In this document: positions 11,955 through 25,000 of the stretch, in pieces
Position numbering within the stretch: the first letter of the stretch is position 1
Layout of the letters: each line of letters opens with the position of its first letter
NCBI GenBank assembly: GCA_963556255.1
Contig: OY744610.1
Coordinates: 66,167,192-66,231,191, forward strand
Reading direction: 5' to 3'
Length of the DNA stretch: 64,000 nt
DNA from: Allolobophora icterica
Lineage: Eukaryota > Annelida > Clitellata > Crassiclitellata > Lumbricidae
Program-made: the position numbers and the translations under genes
Notes under the pieces: model-generated
Databases searched by the model: none
Seen by the model: the letters and a program-made list of their open reading frames with translations, nothing else
Told to the model about the DNA's origin: nothing

Positions 11955-13055
11955 GGAGAGTCCCTGGGCCAGGGTCCGGGGCCAGAGTCCGGGGGCCAGA
12001 GTTCGGGGGCCAGGGTCACAGAGTGCATCCTTTTCAAATTTGCAGATGATACTAACCTTCTCACCCCCCAAAATTCTCCTGTTAGCTTGGAATCTGAATT
12101 TGATAATATTAAGGATTGGGCCTCCAGGAACAGAATGACACTTAATTTTTCCAAGACTAAAGAAATTGTATTTCATAGACCGAATCCAAGACACTTATCT
12201 CTTCCGGATCCTATCAGCAATGTTGAAAGAGTAAAAATTGTCAAATTGCTGGGTGTTCTTTTTCGAGAAGACTTAAAATTTGATGACCATGTTTCATTTA
12301 TTTTGAAGATATGCAGCCAACGCCTATACCCCCTAAAAGTCCTCCGATCTCAAGGAATGCCTCCCAGCAAACTAAAGAACATTTTTCAAGCCCTTGTAGT
12401 CTCCCGACTAACGTATGCCATACCATCTTGGGGGGATTCCTGTCGGCTGAGCTGGGTGGAAAAATTGAATCTTTTTTGCGCAGGGCTGGGCGCAGTAACC
12501 TCTTTAGTGGTGATGGTTTAACTTTAGAGAAGTTTTGTGAAAAAATTGAATTGAAGTTCTTCAAAAGCATCCAGTCACCCCAACACTGTCTTCACCAATT
12601 ACTGCCTGCAGAGCACCTTCATAAATTCAACTTAAGAAAAAGGGGACATGCTTTTGAATTACCGCACTTTAATACATTGCTACATAAGAAATCCTTCATC
12701 ATTCGCTCACTGTACAAGTATAAAAACTGGGTTAATGCTGGTTCTAGTACCTGTTCTGATATCTAAACTGGCTCTTTTTGTAGACCATAGTAATGCTTAT
12801 GTTCCTTAGAATGTAAGGCTTAGATCATAACTTTAGTTATAGATAGGCCTATGTATGTAAATAAGACACTATCGTTTATTGTTTATAATACTGTATAATG
12901 TATATGTATGTAAATAAGACATTATATAGAATTGCTTGTGTTTAAACTGTCTTACAGTATTACTGATATTGTGATCCTTTTGTATGTATTGTTGTAAAGT
13001 ATGAGCGTTTGTCTTATACTAATAAAAGATTACTTACTTACTTACTTACTTACTT
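11955..13055 (+). mobile_element. LINE family C remnant with reverse transcriptase and 3' end
   Basis: The plus frame reads FADDTNLLTPQNS (catalytic ADD of reverse transcriptase), SKTKEIVFHRP and KLLGVLFREDLKFDDHV. After a frameshift near 12490 it reads KKSFIIRSLYKYKNWV to a stop at 12766. A TATG-rich 3' UTR follows, then an AATAAAAGATTACTTACTTA-type tail (13020-13055). The tail type recurs at 21640, 29800, 37665 and 60945. Confidence 0.88.
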
Positions 13056-14388
13056 ATCACGGGGTAACCGAGTGCAACTCGTATGACGTCAGGCCTGGTT
13101 AAACAGTGTACGCCTCACTAGTGCACAGCAATGCATAGCGATTCACAAAAAATGACGTAACAATCTCCAAGTTCATAAATCACGTCAGCACAACGCAACA
13201 CACGCCCATTTTCGCTACGTCAGTTGCTAATAATCACAATTAATAACAATTAACAGCGTTTTTGACATCTTGTGGCATCCAAGGCCGTTGACGTCTTTTA
13301 TATTTTTTTGTTGTCTTGTTGAGTTGATCCGTCTCGTACGTACCTTCGCTCATAGGTCTTCTTTATGTTTCTTTCATTCACACTGCTGGCGTTGGCTTTT
13401 TATTATGTTTTGCCTATTTTAGTATCTTTTCCTATACGTTTTATTTTTTCTTCTTCTTCAAATGCGTGTTCATAGTGATACATATTATGTCCTTAGGCAT
13501 ATAGCCTATATATAGGCATTTATATACTGGATGTATGTGCATAGCTGATCCTTTGCTTTGGCATGATGGTTTATTAAAGAGTCGCTATTATATGTTAAGA
13601 GTCGCTATAATATATATAATACTAAAATAAGATATTTTATATAGCATAGAAAATCCACGATTTAAAGGTGTAGTAAGTAGATCATTGTTCGTATAGCATT
13701 CAGCGTTTATGGCCATCTTGTGGCTGTCAGGGCCATTGGCGTCAACCTCATCTTATCGATATTTATTATTATTCCAAAAGTTTTACGACATCTTATGACT
13801 GCTACGGCCGTTGACGTCTTTCAAAACAATAAATTTTATATCAGTTCGTAATCTTGATTGGTGTTATAAGAAACAAAATCAATCAAAATAGAAATAATTA
13901 TCTGAAATTCAGCATTTGGCTTAAGCGAAAGTAGGTTATTTACTGCTTCTGAAATAAACGATTTAGGCCGAGAGCTATTAACAATGGTAATTGAGAGTAT
14001 TCTATTCAGTGATTATTAATAACCTAAGTTTAATTAACTCTTCTGACAATTAAAGGCTGTTAACGACTTAACGACGATATGTAAATTGCTTTCAACAGTT
14101 CTCAGCTACTGAACATTCAATATTTTAACTATTATTATTAGGCCTATTCGAAAAGTTTAACGACATCATTTGGCTGCTATAGGCCTATATATGGCCGTTG
14201 ACGTCTTAAAAGGTAATTGTATATCAGTTTATTTTCTTGATTGCAGATGATTGTCTGATTGCTGCCTGAAGACCTTCCCTATTTCCCTCAGGGCTGTCAC
14301 GCTGCCATGGGAGCGTCTCTGAATCGACTATACAGTGAGCGGATCTTCATAAATAACCAGTAGGCCTATGACATTGTATGATATGATA
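13056..14388. repeat. AT-rich interval with four copies of dispersed repeat H
   Basis: The module ACATCTTGTGGCT...GGCCGTTGACGTC appears at 13261-13296, 13711-13743, 13785-13820 and 14161-14207, all in the same orientation. Related copies lie elsewhere in the window. No exon found. Three TAGGCCTA palindromes lie at 14139, 14180 and 14361. Confidence 0.65.
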
Positions 14389-15068
14389 CATGGGCGGCGA
14401 TCTGGGGGGGACGGGGTGGGGGGACATGTCCCCCCACCTTTAAGAGTGGGGGGGCACTCTATGCATTTGTCCCCCCCCCACCTTTTGAAGAAACACAAAA
14501 AAGGCTGAGAAATGTAATTGCGCGTGAGGGTTTTCGCAGCGTTTTCGCAGACTTTGTTACCAGATGAGGTAAAAATCGAAATTTAGAGAAGTGTACCCCC
14601 AAAATTACGAGAAAGAAGAAGGAATTCGTAAAGTAGTGTGAAAAAAGAATTAAAAGTATGTAGAGGAAATTATGAATGAGAGAAAGAAAGGAAGAAAGGG
14701 TTAGATTGTTATTTGTTGGGAGACGGGGAAAAAGTAGTAAAACGTGGTGAATGACTAAAAAAAGGTCATCAGCTTTTTTCGGAGATGAAATGGAAAAATT
14801 TCGGAGAAAAATTGTGGGAAATGGAAGTGGAAAAAGTAAAAAGTGGTGGGGAAAAAAGAAGAAAGGAGAGTGTAAGAAAAAATTGTAAAAAGAGGTGAAG
14901 GACTAAAAAAAAGGCCATCAACTTTCTTCGGAGATGACATGGAAAATTTTCGGAGATAAAGTGGCAGAAAAAAATTTGTTGTTGGGACAAGATTTTCCAA
15001 AAAACGGTCGTCGACGAGATCGTGGCCGACTTTGTCCCCCCACCTCTCAGACAAGATCGCCGCCACTG
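14389..15068. mobile_element. hAT-like non-autonomous element, 680 bp
   Basis: Ends CATGGGCGGCGATCT and (reverse complement) CAGTGGCGGCGATCT are flanked by perfect ATATGATA duplications (14381-14388 and 15069-15076). The interior is G-rich at the left end and A/G-rich on the plus strand, and it codes for nothing recognisable. Confidence 0.88.
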
Positions 15069-15076
15069 ATATGATA

Positions 15077-16481
15077 CGATTCGTTCCACGTCGTTACTGG
15101 TTTTCGTGCGTATTTTTCAGAGGTTTCTTCGTTCATGGTGTTAGTAGAGACAAAATCAGTCGAAAGCAATTTTCTGATCCTATAGGTTCCTATTATAAGG
15201 CGTTGGCGTCTTTTCGACCTTCTTATCTAAGTTATCCACAAATTTTAACCATTAATTTAAAATCCAAACAGAGGCCTTTTATAGCGTCCAAAATATACAG
15301 TAAACGGGTGTCTTAAAAGAGCCTAATATTATTCGTAATATAATGGTTTTGACCTTATTTTTTACTATATATTTTTATACAGTACCCAGTGTCACAGTGA
15401 GTATGAAAAAAATAATGATTGGTGTCGCCCTCCTCCTTTATCCTAGCTTGCGCCTGGCACTATAAGGTTCATGCAGTAGCAGAGTTACTTTAACGAAAGA
15501 GTCTAAAATATTGAATATAAGGGTGTCTAAAAAGACCTAACATTAGCCCTGAGCAACGTCGACCTTACTTTACCGTATAGGAGAAACATGCGTAGGCTAA
15601 CGATGCGGTAGGCAGTCTTGGAATAGTCAGGGTGACTCTGTAAAAATTATAGTAAATAGTAATTATAGGAAAGTAGTAAAAAGCTGTGAACTATTGCAAA
15701 TACCACCTGTTTAGAAACTATTAAAGCTATCGGCTTCAGTTAAAGATAATAAGGGGCTATTTAGAAAGCTTACAAATTTGAAATTTCTACTGTAAGGCCT
15801 ATTAAAATTCAGTTAGTAGTTAACTTTTAGTAAGCTCAGTGGTTAGATTTCTTGAACACATGGTTAATATATATTAATGAGAGTTAAAGAACTTAAAGGT
15901 AATAATAAGTAAATTTAGATTTATTCTCTGCACAAATTTATTCTCTGGTGATTTACTATTTACTTTGTAATAAATAGTAAATAGGGACATGCTATTTAAA
16001 TATTTTTTAATTGAAATTTTCAATTGCATTTCATAACTACTTTAAAAGTGACCTATAGGCGATTATTAACTATTTAAGTACTATTTAAATTGCTGTTACT
16101 TTTTAACTAAACCTAACACTAACTATTTAAGTACTATTTAAATTGCTGTTACTTTTTAACTAAACCTAACACTAACTATTATGGATTCTTACTGACATAA
16201 ATGGATCCAGAGTTCAACATCTTAACGTAGCAACAAAGGCCATAAGAAACTATTCATGCGAAGGCTCGCTTTTATTTATAGTGTGAATATTAAACTTAAA
16301 AGAGGTGTGTAATTATTTGAATAGTTCTTACTTTCACTACCTATTAACTAATTATTATCATACTAATGACTATTATTATTTAGTATTATCATTATTATCA
16401 TCATCATCATCCTCGTCGTCGTCGTCGTCATCATCATCAGGAGCTGCAACAGCATTATCATATAGGCCTATTATTCATATT
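15077..16481. other. Unassigned AT-rich intergenic sequence
   Basis: 15415-15500 holds a fragment of repeat G (GTCGCCCTCCTCCTTTATCC...CTGGCAC). A roughly 49-bp tandem duplication of ACTATTTAAGTACTATTTAA with its following bases lies at about 16075-16180. A short ATC/GTC run lies at 16385-16438. No exon seen. Confidence 0.5.
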
Positions 16482-16489
16482 ATTATTGT

Positions 16490-17072
16490 CAGTGTTGGGT
16501 ACGAGTTAACTCAGATGAGTTGAAACTCACTTGCTATGATTTATGAGTTTGAGTTAACTCACCTGAAAGAGTGTGAGTTATGAGTTTGATTGAATTCATA
16601 TAGTTTCTGTGAGTTTGAGTTGTAACTGTCAATTATTTTAAATCAACTCACTATTCGGCACTCGACACATATTATGTTGAAACAAGCAGTTTTTAATATC
16701 GTCGGCTTTCCATACTGGTGAGTTGTGACGGCAGGGAGGGTCGAAAACACGGCCAGCATCGGCGGGCGGACAGTGTTTAAGCACTGCATATTTTCTATAT
16801 TGTGAACAGTTAAGAACAACATGGCTGAAGTGCCGTGTATTCTTGATGAAAAATATTTTTCTGTTACAAGTAGGCGTGATGGAAAAATATTGTTGCTCGA
16901 TTAGAACGTGCTAGTATGAGACGTGTGAGTTGATGATTTAACTCATTTAACAACTGAGTTTGAGTTAACTCATTTCACTTAGGATGAGTTGAGTTTGAGT
17001 TTTAACTCATTTTGAGGTGCATGAGTTGAGTTTTAATTTAATTCATTTCTTGTCTGAGTTTACCCAACACTG
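16490..17072. mobile_element. hAT element, internally deleted, 583 bp
   Basis: Perfect 12-bp ends CAGTGTTGGGTA / TACCCAACACTG are flanked by perfect ATTATTGT duplications (16482-16489 and 17073-17080). The subterminal regions are dense in GAGTTAACTCA-type palindromes. An internal ATG at about 16821 opens a short frame, MAEVPCILDEKYFSV, that ends after some 25 codons. This could be the remnant start of a transposase (inference). Confidence 0.92.
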
Positions 17073-17082
17073 ATTATTGTTA

Positions 17083-17180
17083 TCATCGTCATCATCAGTT
17101 CCTGACGCCAGCCATCTGGCGGCGATGGGTATGGTCCAATGTCCTCGGTCATTTGTCAAATCCAGTAGTCCTCTCAATAT
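17083..17180 (-). mobile_element. 3' tail of the RTE-like LINE
   Basis: The reverse complement of the 2870-2960 tail: TTCCTGACGCCAGCCATCTG, then ACCCATCGCCGCC on the other strand, and GACCGAGGACATTGG. Confidence 0.75.
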
Positions 17181-17519
17181 TAGTTCAACCGTTTTAGTAT
17201 GCCCTCATTTATTTGTCTATCCAACGCATTCTTGGCTTGCAAAATAATGCGACCTACATCAATGGCCCTGGTAGCCACAAGATGTCGCTAAAAATCTACA
17301 TCGTTCTGCAAATTACGCGTGTATTATAGACACCTTTGAAAAAGTTCCTCTTCTGCTATAAATGGGACGCAGCAGAAGTATGTTTATTTATGTAATAATC
17401 TTTATATCACGATCGAGCTTATTCATTTGAATCTTCTTAGTTATTGTATTCTTCGTTTCTGTAAAGGCTGTAACCGTCTGTCTAGCGCTAACAAAGATTA
17501 CTTACTTACCAGTTGTTGA

Positions 17520-17715
17520 TTATTACGCATTTATTAAGCGCCACTATCTAATCAACAAGCACCGATCGACGACGCTTAGCGATTGCTAGTCGAGGAGTTT
17601 CCGAAGGTCCCTACACAGTAACCGCATCAAAGAGGATCGAACCCCCTACTCTCCGTGTAACAAGGTGAGCACTTTAACGACGACATTGTCGCACAGCTAC
17701 GTGAATTAACCAATC
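17520..17715 (-). mobile_element. SINE-A copy
   Basis: On the minus strand: box B-like GGTTCGATCC, TTACTGTGTAGGGACCTT and a tail GCGCTTAATAAATGCGTAAT. 17272-17340 just upstream carries both motifs of repeat H. Confidence 0.8.
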
Positions 17716-17869
17716 ATCTGCCGCGTCCCACTCTTATATAGCGTCGTTTGAAAATGTTTAAAAGGTGTCTAAAGCCCTCTAACTAATCGACTTCTACCAA
17801 ATTCAACCTTAAAGGTTTGCAGAAATAAATGAGACACTTGTGTAGGACCGGGAATGCTTAACTCGGTCC

Positions 17870-18655
17870 TTTGAAACAGGCCAGCCAAAAGACCAGTCAA
17901 TTCAGAAACGCCAGAATGTCTTGATGGTAGTCAGTCAACTTGGAAGTCAGTCATGAGAAACAAGCTGACACACAAACAAGTCGACTGCACGAGCCAGTCA
18001 ATGCCAGAAGCAAGTCTTATGCACCACTCAGTCTTGGAAGCCGGTCAATTTTAAGAGTCGGTCAATAAATTTTGTTATTGATCTTATGAGCAAGTCAGTC
18101 TTATAAGTCAGACAATTTATATTTATTTAATTTTACGAAGAGTTAGTCTTAGAAGCCAGTCAATTTTATGATTCAGTAATAATTCTTGGAGCTAGTCAAT
18201 TTCATAGGCCAGTCAAAGTTATTAGCCAGTCCATCATATTGGTGTGCAGTTTTAAAAACCAGCTTCCAGTTTTAGCACAAATCAGCCGACAAGTGAAGAC
18301 AGTTCAGAACCAGTCAATACTCAGGTCCATTCGTCAAAGAACTTTTACAACACCACTCAAGACTGTCAATGGTATGCTTATAGGTCAAGCAGCCTTCAAA
18401 ACAATTCAATCCGAAGTATGAGGATCAGTCAATCTTACAACCAGTCAAGCTTCTAGAACCAGTCAACTTTCGAGAAGCAAACAATAGAACCAGCCAGTCC
18501 TTTAGAAGCAGTCATTCGTCTAGAACCAGTAAAAACCAGTCCGTCTTCTAGAACTAGTCAATCTTTTAGAAGCAGTCGATCATCTAGAAACCACTCGATC
18601 TCCAAGAACCAGCCCGTCTTCTCGAACCAGTCAATCCAAAGAGCCAGTCAACTGC
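17870..18655. repeat. Degenerate CCAGTCAA minisatellite next to the DNAJC27 stop
   Basis: About 40 imperfect 17-20 bp units of the type AACCAGTCAATCTTCTAG. The array ends within a few bases of the DNAJC27 stop codon (18660-18662), so it would form most of that gene's 3' UTR on the minus strand. Confidence 0.85.
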
Positions 18656-18659
18656 GAGG

Positions 18660-19005
18660 TCAGCGTGAGACGACTCGGAGCAGACTGGTCCTGGCAGCGA
18701 CCAGGATCTTGAAAGCTTCCTCACTGCCTGGTGCGACGCTCTTGTCTGGATGGAGAAGAACAGATAACTTGCGAAACGCCTTATTAACATCGTCCCTAGC
18801 AACGAAAAAACAACAAACCATTCATAATTCATTCATAATTCATTCATAAAGCATTCAAGAATTCATAATGATAATGATAATGATAATGATGAAGCTATTA
18901 GTTATTATTATAATTTTTATTCATTTTTTTCACTAATCAGTAATAATAATAATAATAATTATTAAAATTATCATTTATTAATATTATCATTCTATTATAA
19001 TTATA

Positions 19006-19083
<78 letters not shown>

Positions 19084-22000
19084 GTTAGGCCTATTTGTCA
19101 TCACCAATTATTATTTATTTATCACAGAAGATTGGAGACTGACGTTGTTGCGTTGGAAGTCAGACCGAGTCGTTGAAAGTCGTCCTTAGCACTCTTTAGT
19201 CTCTGAATCGCTTCGACCTGTTCTTTTGTGTAACCAAGTCGCGTCGACTTTGGAAGTCGTCGTCCACCGTTGTCCGAAGCCAGGATTATGCCATCGAAGA
19301 ATGCCTAGAAGAAAAACAGACGCACAGAACTGAATCGGGAAATTGGCGTCTCATCTTGTTATTCGTGGGACAGGAAGACGCTTGGTTAGAGCGGTCGCCT
19401 TAGACACCTTTAAAACGGCATTAAAAAATTTATGCAAGCATGGAACTCGGTATCCTTTTCAATATCTCGCTCACGGTAAAATAAGACACCTTTAAAACGA
19501 TATTACACGAATTTATATAAGCATGGAAACGAACACTCGGGAAATGCGAGGCCTCGCTATTAGTGTCGGGTAGTGCCAGTGTCAATCCCGGATTAAGTAG
19601 GAGGGCGACGCTAATGATGTTTCTTATCAGTGTCGTTCAACAGAAGCTACTACTACTACTTATACAAGCATGGGACTCGGTGACCGTTCGACACATCGCT
19701 CTCTTTAGACACCTTTAAAGTGCTGTCGACCAAAGCTATATAGGCATAGGACCCAGAAACCTATTGTTTGTTTTGATTACGGTCTTTGTAGCCATAAGGT
19801 GTCGTTAAACACTGGAACTTAATGTGCTTGCTATAGCGCTCACCTTCTAACGTGGAAAGTATGGGTTTGATTCTCCTCCCCGTAGACGGTTACTGTGTAG
19901 GGACCTTGAGCAAGTCCTTCACTCCAGTGTTTTAGTTGTCCAAAAACAACTGGGGGGGGGTCAAAAATTTGCAGATTACCAAATCACATAATCACATAGA
20001 CCAAACACCAGTTTTTTGTAGTAAAGTAAGCCCCAAACGTATTTTCAGTTACTTAGCTGAAGGGGTTAGAAAGAGAACTGAGGGGTTGAACCCCCAACCC
20101 CCCCCCCCCCGACAACTAAAACACTGCTTCACTCACAATTGCTCAGCACCGTCAAGATTCTGTCGTATGGTCGTGTGGCATTGCCACACGGTGTTTGTCA
20201 CACGGTGTTTACCACTCGATGTGTCATTGAAACACGGTGTGGCACTGGTACACAGTGTGGCAACAGTGGCATTGCTACCCGGTGTTTGCCACACGGTGTA
20301 GCACTGCAATACGACCTCTATGACCTTTGGAAGGAGGCCGATACAGTTGTAATTTATTGTAAAGAGTTGCCTGGTATTGTATCAAAGGCACTGCATTGTA
20401 TTATTGCATTATAATAATAATAATATCTTTTCTTTATTTAAGCACCTGCAAACCGCACTGCGCTGTACAGTGAACATACATAATAGTAGAAACGGCAGCC
20501 ACACATAAATGTATACAGTAGAAGCACATGATAACAGTTTTACAGGAGTCGAATACAACTGTTTTTTAACGGCAGCCACACAGGGCGCCGATCACGGCCT
20601 AACACTCACTTAACTACCGCCGCCATCTAGCGAGTAGAAGGCTGAGTTAGCCTTATGGAGGGCTACGGGATTCGATCTTGGTACCTTCTGCACTTCACGC
20701 CAGTGTGTTATCCATTACTCTACGCCCCCCCCTCATTCATTATAGCACTGGTGAATACGCTGGTCTCCCTGATGCATCTTTTTGTATGATGCTTAGAAAT
20801 CGCAGAAATTTACATAACATTTTACCTTTACAACATGAAATTTACTTTCGTGCGTGGATTCTAACCTGAAACATTTCTGAGATGCCTTCGCCAGTGAGCG
20901 CTGAGACTTCAAAGTAGAGGAAGCCATGCGCATCAGCCCACAGCTTTCCCTCCACTTCATCGACGACACGCTTCTTATCTCTCTACAAACAATCAATCTA
21001 CTGAAATCAACCGATCAAGTGAAATCAAATGATCGCTTGAGATCAGTCAATCCATTGAAATTGATCAATCAATTAAAATCAATCAATTGCTTTAAATCAA
21101 TCAATCGATTGAAAATCGATCCATCCAATAACATCAAGCAATCAAAATCAGTCCACTCACTCATTCTTTAATTTGTTCATCTATTTATAATCTGTTTATA
21201 CATTTACTCATTCACTCATTCATCCATTCATCATCCATTCACACATCACCTCATTCACTCATTCATTCACTCATTCACTCATCCATTCATACTTTACCTC
21301 ATTCACTCATTCATTCATCATCCTTTCACACACTACCTCATTGACTCATTCACTCATTCATTGACTCATTCACTCATCCATTCATACCTTACCTCATTCA
21401 CTCATTCATTCATACATTATCTCATTCACGCACTCATTCATTAATTCTCTCATTCAGGGTCAGTAAGAATTTCTTAACTAGGATGTTATACCAGTAAAAT
21501 TCATATCCAATTGTTAGGCCTTCTATCTATACCTAACCTAGTTAGCTGACTTCCTTTCCAACTTATGTTGTTTCTTGTGTTTCATGCCTCTAACTGCATA
21601 ACATGTTTGTTAACCACAGTGCGCATGCAGGTGGTTCAATAAAGAATATACTTACTTACTTACTTAGTAAATGGGTAGGTGAGTAGGCGAGTGAATTAGT
21701 TAATTAGTCAGTGACTGATTTACTCACTGTAGGAGTAGGCAAGTTAAGAACCAGTCAGAGAGTAAGCAAGCAATTAAGCAAGGGAACAAGTCAGTCAGCC
21801 ACTGAACAAGCCACTTATCGAATAAGTTGTGATCGTCAACCCGTTTGATTTGATCAAACACAGGATCATTTCTGGAATAGGTTGTGCAGCATCTTATGAC
21901 ATGCACTCCTCAGTCAGGTGGCAGATCTCAGACCGTGCTGAAATAACCTCTGACAACACTCACTTTGTTAGCACAGACAACAAAGATGATGTCCTCCATG

Positions 22001-25000
22001 TCGTTTGCGTTGCCCAGTTCCTGTCTGATTTCGTCCATCCATGACTCGAGCGCCTCAAAGCTCGACCGGAGGGAAACATCGTAGACGAGCAGAACGCCCT
22101 GCGTATCATTGTAGAACTCATTCCGTATCTTCAGATACAACACAGACAGCAAAGAAGTCATTAGATCAGCTGGGACAGAACATACGTGGGGCGTGGTGGC
22201 TCAGTGGTAAGTTCGGCGCCTTGTGACCGGAGGGTTGCAGGTTCGAATGCCACTCTAGCCGCTGCGTACGGACCTTGGGCAAGTCCTTCATTCGCGATTG
22301 CTCGTGGCGCTTCGGCGTGAAAATTCCGGCACAGTATCAAATGCTGTAGTCGGGAGCGCCTCTGAGTAGTAGTTGACTTCGAGAGGCGCTATAGAAATAT
22401 CCTAAATAAATAAATAAATAATAATAATTCAATGATTTATACATTGCTTGGGAACGTCTGAAATTCGCCGTTAACATCAGTTGAAAAAGAGGTCAATAAT
22501 TGCAAAGAACCACGCTTTAACTTATATATTGCGTCTGCTGCACGCGTTTAAAAGGTGTCTAAATGTCTAGTAAACGGACTGCTTTTAACTATGAGGAGAA
22601 TACAAGTTTTAACGACACTTTATGGTAACGAAGGCCGTTGACGTAGACAGAAATGATGTTGCTTTTGGTGGTTAAACATTTTCCTATTTATAACACTTGT
22701 TTAACGACCCTAACTTTCCTTTGCAAATTTAATTCCAAGTGTAATAGTGCTCATGCAGCGAGTCGAATGGTTATAGCTTTACTTTAGGTCTTGAATGCGT
22801 GCATATATAATTTGTGGGTACACGGTAACCGATTGTGGGACACGGTAACCGATTGCAGGACATGGTAACCGATTGTGGGACACGGTAACCGATTGTGGGA
22901 CACGGTAACCGATTGTGGGACACGGTAACTGATTGTGCGACACGGTAACCGATTGTGGGACACGGTAACCGATTGTGGGACACGGTAACCGATTGTAGGA
23001 CATGGTAACCGATTGTAGGACATGGTAACCGATTGTGGGACACGGTAACCGATTGTGGGACACGGTAACCGATTGCAGGACATGGTAACTGATTGTGCGA
23101 CACGGTAACCGATTGTGGGACACGGTAACCGATTGTGGGACACGGTAACCGATTGTAGGACATGGTAACCGATTGTAGGACATGGTAACCGATTGTGGGA
23201 CACGGTAACTGATTGTGCGACACGGTAACCGATTGTGGGACACGGTAACCGATTGTGGGACACGGTAACCGATTGTAGGACATGGTAACCGATTGTAGGA
23301 CATGGTAACCGATTGTGGGACACGGTAACCGATTGTAGGACATGGTAACCGATTGTAGGACATGGTAACCGATTGTGGGACATGGTAACCGATTGTGGGA
23401 CACGGTAACCGATTTGGGCCAGGGTAACCGATTCGTTAGAGCGGTCGCCTTGTAACGCAGGGAATACTGGTTCGATCCTCCTCCTCTGAGACGGTTACTG
23501 TGTATGCACCTTGAGCAAGTTCTTCAGCCACAGTTGCTCAGCGCCATCGATTGATGCTTATAGGCAACAGATTGTGGCACTTAATATAAATGCATAAAAA
23601 TAATAATAATAGCAATAACATAAATAATAACAATAACAACAATAATAATAATACACATAAGTTTCTCTACTTACGTCATAGAACAAAGGATGACCTGACA
23701 TGTCGAAGATGTTGACCTTTACATCACGACCTTTTACGTTCACTCTACAAATACCGTCAACAGTTAATGTTTGCACCATAGCCATCAAGGCTACGTAAAG
23801 TCTGCAAAGGCCAGTTCCCAAAGCCAGCCTTATACATAGTTCGATTTTCATACAGCACCAACTTCAATGCACTGAATGAATGAATAAATGAATAAGGGAA
23901 TGAACGAATGAGAAAATGAATGAATGAGTGAATGAACGAATGAATGAACGAACGAAAGAGTGAATGAATGAGTGAGATGGAATGAATGAGTGAATTAACG
24001 AATGAATGATTGACGAATAGTTGAATGGATGAATGGATCGATAGATGAATGAATAAATAACTAAAAACCTGAATGATTCAATGATGAAAGGCTGGCTGGA
24101 GGTGGATAATGAATTAATAAATTAATGAGCGAATGAATAAAAAAATAAAAGATGGGTGAGCGAATGTGAGAGTGAATGAATTAATGGGTGAACGGAGGAT
24201 GAATGGATACGTGAATGAGTGACCAAAGGAGTGAATGAGATAATCTATGAATGCATGATGAATGGATGAGTGAATGAACGAATGAATGAATGAAAGAATG
24301 AACGAGTGAATGGGTTAATTCATGGATGGATGGTTGAACAAATGAGTGGGTGAATGAGTCAATGATTGAATAAATGCATTGGTGAATGAACAAGTGAGCA
24401 AATGAGTGAGCGAATTAGTTAACGTATCAAGATAAATGGATGTGAATGAATGAGCAATGAGTGAGTGAATTAGTGAGCAAATGAGTGAAAGAATAAGTTA
24501 ATGCATGAATGATAAACGGATGTGCGAATGAGCGAGCAAATGAGTGAACGAATGAGTGAGGGAATGAGTTAAACTATGAATGGAATATGAATGGATGAGA
24601 GAATGAGTGAATGAATAGGTAAATGTATTTATGAATGACGAATAAATGAGGGAATGAATGATCGAACAAGTGGGCGAAAAAATGAGCGAATGAGTTACTG
24701 TACGAATGGATGCTGAATGGGATAATGAATGAATGAGTGAATGTGCTCATGTATGAATGAATGATAAATGGGTGAGCGAATGAGTAAGTGAATGAGCGAG
24801 TTAATGACTTAATGCATGAATGAATGAAGAATGAGTGAATGAGTGAGTGAGCGAATGAGTGACTGAGCGAAAGAAATAATGAATGAGTGAATGAAGAATG
24901 GATGAATGAGTGAATGAGTGAATATATGAATGAATAATTGTGTGAGTGAATGAGTAAGCGAATGAGTGAGTTAATGACTTATGTATGAATGAATGAAGAA

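Noticed and set aside
22771..23403. Three overlapping ~200-aa minus frames with 20-residue periodicity
   Set aside because: A stop-free 20-bp unit keeps every minus frame open. The array lies in a DNAJC27 intron and is a minisatellite, not a repeat protein gene.
22821..23414. CRISPR array
   Set aside because: Units are contiguous with no unique spacers, in an animal intron, next to a SINE with the same sequence.
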